Assembly (NCBI RefSeq): GCF_030412015.1
Contig: NZ_JASNRD010000009.1
Coordinates: 60,597-124,596, forward strand
Direction of reading: 5' to 3'
DNA: 64,000 nucleotides
Source: Massilia sp. YIM B02763
Lineage (GTDB): Bacteria > Pseudomonadota > Gammaproteobacteria > Burkholderiales > Burkholderiaceae_D
Position 1 is the stretch's first letter. Each line of letters starts with the position of its first letter. The notes under the pieces are model-generated. The model was given only the letters and a program-made list of their open reading frames with translations. It made no database searches and was not told the DNA's origin. The position numbers and the translations under genes are program-made. Positions 8,662 to 15,906 of this stretch are shown piece by piece.

Positions 8662-9702
8662 TTACCTGGGACTCTCGACCGTATAGCCCTTCGCCGCCAG
8701 GTCCGCCAGGTAGCCGCGTTCACCGAGGATGTCCTTCATCTGCAGGATGGCGAAGGTCGAGGCATTGCCGGCCAGGGACTTTTCCGCGCTCTGCAGCCAG
8801 GCCGCGCGCAGGCGGCCCGGCATGTCCTGGAATTGCGTGTTGTTGCGCGCGACCGAACTGTTCAGGATGGCGCTGTTGCAGGCGTCTTCCCGCTCGGTGA
8901 AATTAACGCTGCGGATCTCGGCGATATTGCCGTTGGCCCAGGCATTGGCGCGAGCACGCATGGCGTCGATGTCACCGTCGATGCTGTCGAGGGTCTTGGT
9001 GAAGCAGGCGACGTCGTCCATCTGCTGCTTCTTGAATTCCTGGATCATCTTGCGCGGCTCTTCCACGTCGAACTCGAAGCCCGTCTTGCTGACCTTGACC
9101 TTGTTCTTCCTGGCGATGTCCTCGATGGCCTTGACCACTTGCACGCTCGTGGCCAGGCCGTTCTTCTTCATGCCGGCCTGGCGCAGTTCCTGGCCGGCGA
9201 AGATGGGGCGGTAGCGCTCGACGCCGTCGTCGTCGCCCAGGTATTTTTCCTTGAGGCCCGTCCAGCGCGCATAGACGTCGGCCGGCAACACGTCACGCAA
9301 CTGGGCGCCGTCCGGGTTCTTCTTCAAGCCGACCAGGCTGGGCAGCAAGGTGATGCCGCGGAAGAAGCCGACGTGGCCGTTGGCGCCCGGCGGCATCAGC
9401 ACTTCCTGGGACTGGGCGACGAGGCGTTCGACGCGCGACGCGTCCCACTCCATCTTCGCGGGCAGCGGCGAGTAGGTGCCGAACACCCACATCACGTGCT
9501 CGCCCTTGGACACCTTCCACACGCCGGGACCTGGACGGCGGCCCGAGACGACGATCTGCGTCGGCGCCTCCACCAATTCGGGCACGGGTGCGCCCGGTGC
9601 GGCAGCCGGCGTGTCAGGAGTGTCGCCGGCGGCGCCGGTCTGCGCCAGCGCCGGCAAGGCAAGGACTGCGAAGTACAGCGCGCATGCGGTTCGTTTGCTC
9701 AT
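8662..9702 (-). CDS. TraB/GumN-family exported protein, paralogue B
   Basis: A 346-residue protein with a signal peptide (MSKRTACALYFAVLALPALAQ in two parts: MSKRTACALYF then AVLALPALAQ), and the same mature architecture as its downstream neighbour. Shared landmarks are GRRPGPGVWKVS, VMWVFGTYSPLPAKMEWD and ANAWANGNIAEI. It also lacks the His of the GxxH motif. The ATG at 9702 has an AAGGGATG site upstream. The pair is a tandem duplication, separated by only 21 bases when paralogue A is started at 8640, so they are probably one transcript. Export to the periplasm is expected; activity is unknown. Confidence 0.77.
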   Translation of the reverse strand: MSKRTACALYFAVLALPALAQTGAAGDTPDTPAAAPGAPVPELVEAPTQIVVSGRRPGPGVWKVSKGEHVMWVFGTYSPLPAKMEWDASRVERLVAQSQEVLMPPGANGHVGFFRGITLLPSLVGLKKNPDGAQLRDVLPADVYARWTGLKEKYLGDDDGVERYRPIFAGQELRQAGMKKNGLATSVQVVKAIEDIARKNKVKVSKTGFEFDVEEPRKMIQEFKKQQMDDVACFTKTLDSIDGDIDAMRARANAWANGNIAEIRSVNFTEREDACNSAILNSSVARNNTQFQDMPGRLRAAWLQSAEKSLAGNASTFAILQMKDILGERGYLADLAAKGYTVESPR

Positions 9703-9808
9703 CGTGCATCCCTTTGTTGTTGTGTCGCAAAAGATTAGCGACAAAGACGAGCTTAGCCCATCTCAACAACAAAGTGTTACGATTTTGACATGCATATATC
9801 GCACGGCA

Positions 9809-11341
9809 TCACACGCCGAGGTCGCCCTGTTCGCCCGCCTCCGGCGGCCGCTCCAGCAGTTCGTGCGCGAGTTTGAGGCTGTCGACCATCACCTTGAACG
9901 CCTCGCGCTTGGCGTCCTCGCTCGGCACGCGCAGCACGTACGAAGGGTGGTAGGTGGTGACGACCCAGTGCCCTTCGTGCCGCATCGGCTTGCCGAGGTA
10001 GTGCTTCAGCGTGACGTTGGCCGTACGCAGCACGGATTTCAATGCGGTGGCGCCCAGCGCCACGATGACGGTCGGCTTGACGCTGGCCAGCTCCTTGTCC
10101 AGCCAGTAGTGGCAGGCCTCGATCTCGCGCTGCACGGGGGTCTTGTGCAGGCGGCGCTTGCCGCGGGGCTCCCATTTGAAATGCTTGACGGCGTTGGTGA
10201 CGTAGATCGTGTCGCGGTCGACGCCGGCCTGTTCGCACACGCTGTCGAGCAGCTTGCCGGCGGGCCCGACGAAAGGCTGGCCGGCCAGGTCTTCCTGGTC
10301 GCCCGGCTGCTCGCCGACGAACATGATCTTCGCCTTCTTCGGCCCCTCCCCCGGCACGGCCTGGGTGGCGAATTCCCACAGTTCGCAGCGGCGGCACTCG
10401 TCCAGCTTGGAGGGCTGCTGGCGCTCGGGCTGGGCATCGGCGGGGGCGATGGGAATCGTCGTGCCCTTGCGCTGGCCCACCGCCTCGTACTGGCCGACCT
10501 TGCGCGCGCCGCGCGAGGCGTCCTTGACCATCTGCGGCACGATCTTCGCTTCCGGCAGGTTCTTCCAGCGATCCGACGCGATGTGCTGGTGCATGATGTC
10601 CGCGTTCAGGCGCGCCGGGTTGAACACGCTGCGGTAATAGGTCAGCCACAGCGCCTCGCCGCTGTCCTCGAGGTCTTCCGGCCCCTTCGCCAGCGGGCCG
10701 GCGTCGTGCAGCGTCCGGCCGTCCCACAGCACGCTCGCCTCGGGCGTGGCGATCATCCAGCTGACCTTGCCCATGCGGGCGACGAAGTGCCGCGCCACCT
10801 GGGGCAGCACGTCGTGGCGCGGCTCGTACCAGGCGACGAAGCGCGGCGGGCCCGCCTGTTCGGGACGTTCGCGGAATCGGATAAAGGCATGCATGTCGTG
10901 CTCCTCGCGTCGCACCGCCTTGACCATCGCGTTCAGGCGCGCGCCGTCTTCGTCGGCCGGCGACTGCACGTCGTGCTCGCCCTGCTGCCAGCGCCAGATC
11001 ACGCGGTACAGAAAGGCCCAGCGGTCCGGCACGCGGCAGCAGGCGGCGCTCTGCAGCATGTCCATGAAAGCGCGCGGGATGTGCGGGGCGGGCCGCAGCG
11101 GCTGCTGCCGGGACGGGTCCGGCGCGGGCGGCGGTGTGCCTGCATTATCCCCAGCAGCGGCCGGCGGCGGCGCACTCGTGAGCAGGTCGCCGCCCGTGTG
11201 CGGCGAGCCCCAGGTGACGTCCTGGGGCGGAACATCGTGCGCCAGCAGTTCGCGCGCGGCGTCGCGCCAGGCGGAGAAGCCGTCGACCAGCAGCGGCAGG
11301 CCCGCGCGCACCTGCGCGACGGCGCTCCTGGCCGCGCTCAT
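9809..11341 (-). CDS. UdgX-type uracil-DNA glycosylase fused to a DNA-metabolism N-terminal domain
   Basis: This 510-residue fusion carries two parts. Residues about 80-240 resemble the 'probable DNA metabolism protein' domain (DUF4130) that accompanies the radical SAM protein upstream. Residues about 310-490 are a family-4-like uracil-DNA glycosylase: Cys pair in ECRRCELW, GEQPGDQED near residue 341, KRRLH near 394, and HPSYVLR near 463. The KRR-x-H loop is the hallmark of UdgX, which excises uracil and stays covalently linked through that His. Its ATG overlaps the upstream TGA (ATGA), so translation is coupled. The operon has a LexA box, implying SOS induction. Confidence 0.87.
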   Translation of the reverse strand: MSAARSAVAQVRAGLPLLVDGFSAWRDAARELLAHDVPPQDVTWGSPHTGGDLLTSAPPPAAAGDNAGTPPPAPDPSRQQPLRPAPHIPRAFMDMLQSAACCRVPDRWAFLYRVIWRWQQGEHDVQSPADEDGARLNAMVKAVRREEHDMHAFIRFRERPEQAGPPRFVAWYEPRHDVLPQVARHFVARMGKVSWMIATPEASVLWDGRTLHDAGPLAKGPEDLEDSGEALWLTYYRSVFNPARLNADIMHQHIASDRWKNLPEAKIVPQMVKDASRGARKVGQYEAVGQRKGTTIPIAPADAQPERQQPSKLDECRRCELWEFATQAVPGEGPKKAKIMFVGEQPGDQEDLAGQPFVGPAGKLLDSVCEQAGVDRDTIYVTNAVKHFKWEPRGKRRLHKTPVQREIEACHYWLDKELASVKPTVIVALGATALKSVLRTANVTLKHYLGKPMRHEGHWVVTTYHPSYVLRVPSEDAKREAFKVMVDSLKLAHELLERPPEAGEQGDLGV

Positions 11342-12567
11342 GCCGCCTGCAGCTCCGGCCACAGGCTCATCTGCTCGGGCGCGTCGGCCATGCTGCGCCG
11401 GAGCAGTTCGGACGAGGCCGCGCCCTGCGCCGGCTTGTAGTCCGCGGTGACGACGAAGGGCGCCAGCTTCTTCATGCTGCAGCGCAGGCGCGACAGGTCC
11501 TCCCAGCGGATGCGGCGCAGCCGGCGCAGGTCGATCAGGCGCTTGGCCGAGCGCAGGCCGATGCCGGGCACGCGCGCGATCATCATCTCGTCGGCGCGGT
11601 TCAGGTCGAGGGGAAAGTGCTCGCGGTTGGTCAGCGCCCAGGCCAGCTTCGGGTCGATGTCGAGCGGCAGGTTGCCAGCCTGCGGCATCAGCTCGCCCGC
11701 CGTGAAGCCGTAGCCGCGCAGCAGGAAGTCGGCCTGGTACAGGCGGTGTTCGCGCAGCAGCGGCGGCGGCGCCGACGGCACGCTGGACGGGCTTTGCGGG
11801 ATCGGGCTGAAGGCCGAGTAGTACACGCGCTTGAGCTTGTAGCTGCCGTACAGCGTCTGCGCCGTGTTAAGGATGGTGCGGTCGTCGCTGGCGTCGGCGC
11901 CGACGATCATCTGGGTGCTCTGCCCGGCCGGCGCAAAGGTGGGCGCCTTCGGGTGGTCGTCCTTCTCGTCCAGCTTGGTGCGGATGGAACCCATCGCCAG
12001 CTTGATCGTGTGGACGTTCTTTTCCGGCGCCAGGCGCGTCACGCTGTCCTGGGTCGGCAGCTCGATGTTGACGGACAGGCGGTCGGCGTACTTGCCGGCC
12101 AGTTCGATCAGGCGCGGGTCCGCGTCGGGGATGGTCTTGAGGTGGATGTAGCCACGGAACTTGTGCACTTCGCGCAGGCGGCGCGCGACCTCGACCAGCT
12201 GCTCCATCGTGTAGTCGCTGGACTGGATGATGCCGGAGCTGAGGAACAGGCCGTCGATGTAGTTGCGCAGGTAAAAATCCTGCGTCAGCTTGACCACTTC
12301 GTCGACCGAGAAGCGGGCCCGCGGCACGTTCGACGTGCGGCGGTTCACGCAGTACTGGCAATCGTAGATGCAGAAATTGGTCAGCAGGATCTTGAGCAGC
12401 GAGACGCACCGTCCGTCCGGCGTATAGCTGTGGCAGATGCCCATGCCGGTGGACGCACCCAGGCCGTCCTTGTCCAGCGAGTCGCGCTTGGGCGCGCCGC
12501 TGCTGGCGCAGGACGCATCGTATTTGGCGGCATCGGCCAGGATCTCCAGCTTGTCCTTGAGTTCCAT
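11338..12567 (-). CDS. Putative DNA modification/repair radical SAM protein
   Basis: A 409-residue radical SAM enzyme. The 4Fe-4S cluster motif CxxxCxxC is seen as CIYDCQYC at about residues 66-73, followed by FLSSGIIQSSDYTMEQLV and VNIELPTQ. The C-terminus carries a helix-hairpin-helix, DLNRADEMMIARVPGIG, that would bind DNA. The family occurs almost always beside the DUF4130/UdgX gene, as here, and is predicted to repair or modify DNA, though the chemistry is unproven. The ATG at 12567 gives the usual MELKDKLEILADAAKYD start. A LexA box lies 13 bases upstream. Confidence 0.88.
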   Translation of the reverse strand: MELKDKLEILADAAKYDASCASSGAPKRDSLDKDGLGASTGMGICHSYTPDGRCVSLLKILLTNFCIYDCQYCVNRRTSNVPRARFSVDEVVKLTQDFYLRNYIDGLFLSSGIIQSSDYTMEQLVEVARRLREVHKFRGYIHLKTIPDADPRLIELAGKYADRLSVNIELPTQDSVTRLAPEKNVHTIKLAMGSIRTKLDEKDDHPKAPTFAPAGQSTQMIVGADASDDRTILNTAQTLYGSYKLKRVYYSAFSPIPQSPSSVPSAPPPLLREHRLYQADFLLRGYGFTAGELMPQAGNLPLDIDPKLAWALTNREHFPLDLNRADEMMIARVPGIGLRSAKRLIDLRRLRRIRWEDLSRLRCSMKKLAPFVVTADYKPAQGAASSELLRRSMADAPEQMSLWPELQAA

Positions 12568-12580
12568 CCACGAATTCCGG

Positions 12581-12600
12581 TACTGTATGGAAATACAGTA
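12581..12600 (-). promoter_or_regulatory. LexA (SOS) box upstream of the radical SAM-UdgX operon
   Basis: The sequence TACTGTATGGAAATACAGTA is a near-perfect palindrome matching the gammaproteobacterial and betaproteobacterial LexA consensus CTGT-N8-ACAG with flanking TA on both sides. It lies 13 bases before the ATG at 12567. The placement predicts repression by LexA and induction by DNA damage. Binding was not tested. Confidence 0.88.
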
Positions 12601-12758
12601 TAACCCGGTGTTGCGGCGCCGACCGTACGCACGCGCACATCGGCGGGTCAAATCCTGGACAGTGTGGGGAAATATGCATATTTCCCCCGTGGAGAGGGTC
12701 TAAGGGCCTAGAGAATGTTACACTGCAAATGTTGTCGGCAAGACACCTTTGGATTCCT

Positions 12759-13562
12759 ATGTCCGTACAGTATCGCAACAACGTGCACATCGCAGGCAAC
12801 GGGCCCGTCACCATCGTGTTTTCCCATGGCTTCGGCTGCGACCAGACCATGTGGCGTTTCGTCGCGCCGGCCTATGCCCAGCGTTATCGCACCATCCTGT
12901 TCGACCTGGTCGGCAGCGGCGGGTCCGACCTGTCGGCCTACGACCGCAAGAAGTACGGCAGCCTGCACGGCTATGCCGACGACCTGCTGGAAATCCTCGA
13001 TGCCTATGCGCCCGGCCCCGTCGTCTTCGTCGGGCACTCGGTCAGCGCGATGATCGGCCTGCTGGCATCGATCAAGGCGCCCAAGCGCTTCGCGGCCCAG
13101 GTCATGGTCGGTCCCTCGCCCAGCTTCATCAACGACGGCGACTACGTCGGCGGCTTCAACCGCGAAGACATCGGCATCCTGCTGCAGACCATGGAAGACA
13201 ACTTCGCGGCCTGGTCGGAAAAAGTCGCGCCGATGATCATGGGCGCGCCCAACCGCCCCGAGCTGGGCACGGAACTGATCGAGAGCTTCTGCCGCAACGA
13301 CCCGTCGATCGCCAAGCATTTCGCGCGCGTGACCTTCCTCGCCGACCACCGCGCCGACCTGCCGAAATCGACCGTGCCGGCCCTGATCCTGCAATGCAGC
13401 GACGACCTGATCGTGCCGCGCGAAGTGGGCGCCTACATGCAGCGCTGCATGCCGAACAGCATCCTGGCCGTGATCGACAACGTCGGCCACTGCCCGCACC
13501 TGAGCGCGCCGTCGGCCAGCTCGCGCGTGATCGACGAGTTCCTGGCGCAGACGCTGGGCTAA
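12759..13562 (+). CDS. Alpha/beta hydrolase (RsbQ-like)
   Basis: A 267-residue alpha/beta hydrolase. The nucleophile Ser94 sits in VGHSVSAM, the acid is in QCSDDLIVP, and the His is in VGHCPHLSAP. The oxyanion-hole strand reads FSHGFGCDQTMW. Overall it resembles RsbQ and the related KAI2/D14 esterases, with a SFINDGDYVGGF lid start. Substrate is unknown; RsbQ activates a stress-signalling phosphatase in Bacillus, but no partner is seen here. The last codons (LAQTLG-stop) are duplicated at 15402-15421, downstream of an AT-rich island. Confidence 0.88.
   Translation: MSVQYRNNVHIAGNGPVTIVFSHGFGCDQTMWRFVAPAYAQRYRTILFDLVGSGGSDLSAYDRKKYGSLHGYADDLLEILDAYAPGPVVFVGHSVSAMIGLLASIKAPKRFAAQVMVGPSPSFINDGDYVGGFNREDIGILLQTMEDNFAAWSEKVAPMIMGAPNRPELGTELIESFCRNDPSIAKHFARVTFLADHRADLPKSTVPALILQCSDDLIVPREVGAYMQRCMPNSILAVIDNVGHCPHLSAPSASSRVIDEFLAQTLG
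13542..13558 (+). repeat. Left 17-base direct repeat inside the hydrolase 3' end
   Basis: CTGGCGCAGACGCTGGG lies at the end of the hydrolase gene, encoding LAQTLG. An exact copy is found at 15402-15418. The two copies bracket the Hcp/lysozyme island, as an attachment-site pair would. The match is seen directly; the att-like role is inference. Confidence 0.75.
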
Positions 13563-13629
13563 GCGGCACACATAGGGTGCACATGCAGCGCCAGCGCACG
13601 GAACTTGCACACCTTGCACTGCCACGACT

Positions 13630-14094
13630 TTAGCGTTTCAACTTGACGGCATCAAAAAACCAGCCATCCCAAAAAACGACAAGATGATTCGGGTTTTTAA
13701 CGAACGCTGACGTGCAATCCAAGTGTACGATTGTTACCGGATTGGGCAGGCCGAGATGGTCGCTGTCGGCGTGATAACGCTCACGTAGGTAGAGTCTGGG
13801 TTCGACGCGCTCTGCCTCAAAATCAGGCGTCGAGCATATACGCTTACCAAGTTGCAGCTGCTCCTTGGATATCCGTAGCGTACTGCCGACGAGCAGCTTT
13901 GCCTCGCGCTCATCAAGCGATGTAATGTCGGCGGCATCGAGCGCTGCTGTTAGTTTCCATCGACCGACAACGCTATAGTCGGTCGAGTCGGCTGCATGCG
14001 CTGAAAATGTCGGCCAAGCCGACAAGGAAATTGCAGCGACAAAAACAATGTGATGGATACGCTGGCGCAGATTCGCGAGATGCAAGAAAAACAT
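13630..14094 (-). CDS. Exported protein, probable periplasmic immunity to the adjacent lysozyme
   Basis: The 154-residue product starts with an unusual N-terminus (MFFLHLANLRQRIHH) followed by a hydrophobic stretch and a cleavage-like AHAADS, so it is likely periplasmic. The mature part contains VGRWKLTAALDAADITSLD, TLRISKEQLQLG and a final HLVVFWDGWFFDAVKLKR, suggesting a small beta-rich domain. No known family was recognised. It begins 9 bases after the lysozyme gene's stop with an AGGGGA ribosome site, so they form an operon. An effector-immunity pairing is inferred from order, size and export. Confidence 0.6.
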   Translation of the reverse strand: MFFLHLANLRQRIHHIVFVAAISLSAWPTFSAHAADSTDYSVVGRWKLTAALDAADITSLDEREAKLLVGSTLRISKEQLQLGKRICSTPDFEAERVEPRLYLRERYHADSDHLGLPNPVTIVHLDCTSAFVKNPNHLVVFWDGWFFDAVKLKR

Positions 14095-14103
14095 ATGTAT
14101 CCC

Positions 14104-14640
14104 CTACTTATTGTTTCCCGTTTCATTCTTTACGCGAAATGGCGCGCTCTCTTCCTTACGTCGCTCGATTAAACCAGGAGCGATTACCAATTTCTTTTTT
14201 CCTTTTTCAACAACAGCAACCTTGATCATTTTTGAGATATTCGCCGCGGCACCTTCAAAATCCCCGCTATTAACAAAGCTGTACGTCCCTTCCATACCGC
14301 CTACCCCAGCGTTATATGTCAAGCTTACAAGCGAATCGAATTGCGCTTGATTAACTGCAACCTTCACCCTCATGCGGACATATCTCTCTGCCTCTGCCAC
14401 ACGTCGTTCGAACTCCTGATCAACCATATCGGCGCTGACCTTCTCCTTCAACTCATCAGGTGTGCAAACGCCTTTATGTGCAAGGATGCCCGCGCCCCAT
14501 GTGCAATTCCCCCTGTCCTTTCCCATGTCATTGTAATAACGATAAACCGCCTTCTCAGTCGCACGCATCCGCGCACGGGCTTCTGGCGACATTTTCATCC
14601 CAGCATTGGGACTCATCGCCCTCGCCGCTTTACCAGTCAT
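14104..14640 (-). CDS. GH24 phage-type lysozyme, candidate type VI secretion effector
   Basis: A 178-residue muramidase. Its catalytic triad by analogy to T4 lysozyme is Glu29 (RATEKAVYR), Asp38 (YYNDMG) and Thr47 (GNCTWGAGIL), with the later LVSLTYNAGVGG helix also typical. There is no signal peptide, so it does not leave by the Sec route, and no holin or spanin is nearby. It is transcribed away from an Hcp gene and ahead of an exported protein, which fits a T6SS effector delivered to prey periplasm. The ATG at 14640 has GGAG upstream; an ATG at 14652 lacks one. Confidence 0.8.
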   Translation of the reverse strand: MTGKAARAMSPNAGMKMSPEARARMRATEKAVYRYYNDMGKDRGNCTWGAGILAHKGVCTPDELKEKVSADMVDQEFERRVAEAERYVRMRVKVAVNQAQFDSLVSLTYNAGVGGMEGTYSFVNSGDFEGAAANISKMIKVAVVEKGKKKLVIAPGLIERRKEESAPFRVKNETGNNK

Positions 14641-14764
14641 GAATAGCTCCATGGTCGAGAAACGAACAATCTAGCATTTCAACAAAGAGGGCTACTGAGC
14701 TAACACAAGCAACCTCTGCCATAGGTGCTGCAAAAATAAAGGACCAATAAAAACCGGAGGAAAT

Positions 14765-15229
14765 ATGGCAATCGACGTGTATCTTCAAATTGATGGGATC
14801 AAAGGCGAATCTCAGGACGACAAGCACAAAGACTGGATTGAATGTGAATCTGTGAATTGGGGCCTGATACAGCCACGCAGCGCGACCGCATCGACAGGCG
14901 GCGGTCATACTGCCGAGCGCGTCGAGATTCAGGAGATCACACTCAGCAAAATAGCTGACTTGTCGTCGCCGATTTTGATGCAAACCTGTGCGATGGGGAA
15001 AACAATTCCGAAAGCCAAGTTCGAATTCATGCGTGCCGATGGCAATGGCGTTCCCATCAAGTACTTCGAGATCGAATTAGAGAATGTGCTCATCGGCGCA
15101 ATTTCTCCAGGAATCGAAGCGGGTTCGATCTTGGGCGAGCACGTAAGCCTGAAATTTTCCAAAGTCAAATGGAAATACACGCAGCAAAAGATTGGCGGCG
15201 GCACTGGTGGCTCGACGGTTGGCGGCTAG
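14765..15229 (+). CDS. Hcp-family type VI secretion tube protein
   Basis: A 154-residue Hcp1-family protein with the characteristic start MAIDVYLQIDGIKGESQDD, then CESVNWGLIQPR, STGGGHTAERVEIQEITLSK in part, and LGEHVSLKFSKVKWKYTQQ near the end. Hcp forms hexameric rings of the T6SS inner tube and can carry small effectors in its lumen. A GGAGGA ribosome site precedes the ATG. No other T6SS structural gene is in the window, so this is an orphan Hcp divergent from the lysozyme. It has the lower GC of the island. Confidence 0.92.
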   Translation: MAIDVYLQIDGIKGESQDDKHKDWIECESVNWGLIQPRSATASTGGGHTAERVEIQEITLSKIADLSSPILMQTCAMGKTIPKAKFEFMRADGNGVPIKYFEIELENVLIGAISPGIEAGSILGEHVSLKFSKVKWKYTQQKIGGGTGGSTVGG

Positions 15230-15401
15230 GACTTGGCGGCCAATAAGGTTGCGTAAATAAACGATATATCGAGAAGCTCCGGAGCGCCGAGCTTCGTACC
15301 ACCGAAGAAGCTTGGTCGCCAAAAGTACGGGCATGAGCCGCAGAGGCTGACGGCGATACCATTGTGGGATTCTTGGCCGACCATCACGCCGAGATGCGTT
15401 A

Positions 15402-15418
15402 CTGGCGCAGACGCTGGG
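15402..15418 (+). repeat. Right 17-base direct repeat, remnant of the hydrolase 3' end
   Basis: CTGGCGCAGACGCTGGG is an exact copy of 13542-13558. It is followed by GTGA so that in frame it again reads LAQTLG-stop. No hydrolase-like sequence is seen upstream of it in that frame, so it is a fragment. It abuts the stop of the next reverse-strand gene (15427). Confidence 0.75.
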
Positions 15419-15426
15419 GTGAACGT

Positions 15427-15906
15427 TCAGGCGTCGAACAGGTAGCGCAGCGCGCGCCGGTGGAGATCGAGCATGATGCGCGGACCGTCGACCAGCAAGA
15501 CGTCGCGCTCCATCGACAGATGGACGTCCTGCTCGTTCCAGCGCAGCCAGCGCGGCTGCTTGCGCCGGTAGCGGTGCACGCCCTCCTCGACACCGGCGTG
15601 CACGAAACCGCCCGACAGCATCCTCTCCTCGAGGACCTGGAATGCCTGCGCCCGTCCCGGTCCATGCACGACGAACCGCGACGGGCGCGCCAGCCAGACC
15701 GCCGGCAGGCTGCCCGCGAGGGCCCCGATCAGCGGCACGCCGAAGTGTGCACGATCGCCGCCGTGCCACCAGATCAGCAGTCCTCCGAAAAGGATCACCG
15801 CGGCCACGCAGCCCACCCAGCTGAGGAATTGGGGAAGAGAGTTGAAGAACAGGAGGCGCCGCCGCAGCGGCACGGTCGATTCGACCCTGCCCAGCTCGAT
15901 CCTCAC
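15427..15906 (-). CDS. Small two-helix membrane protein of unknown function
   Basis: The 159-residue product was not recognised. Residues about 25-45 (FLSWVGCVAAVILFGGLLIWW in two pieces) and 55-72 (VPLIGALAGSLPAVWLA) look like two membrane helices. The remainder is a cytosolic domain ending MLDLHRRALRYLFDA. It starts with GTG at 15906 overlapping the TGA of the Sel1 gene (GTGA), so it is co-translated with it. It probably works with the Sel1 protein in the envelope (inference). Confidence 0.62.
   Translation of the reverse strand: MRIELGRVESTVPLRRRLLFFNSLPQFLSWVGCVAAVILFGGLLIWWHGGDRAHFGVPLIGALAGSLPAVWLARPSRFVVHGPGRAQAFQVLEERMLSGGFVHAGVEEGVHRYRRKQPRWLRWNEQDVHLSMERDVLLVDGPRIMLDLHRRALRYLFDA

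Larger units (their letters stand above)
13559..15418. mobile_element. Small AT-rich genomic island: lysozyme, immunity-like protein, Hcp
   Basis: Between the two 17-base repeats lie three genes of lower GC than the flanks: an exported protein, a GH24 lysozyme and a type VI secretion Hcp. The right repeat is followed by GGTGA, so it also rebuilds the hydrolase ending LAQTLG-stop. This is the footprint of an element that inserted into the 3' end of a gene and restored it. No integrase, transposase or inverted repeat ends are visible, so the mechanism could be recombination of a larger element or homologous exchange. Confidence 0.55.
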
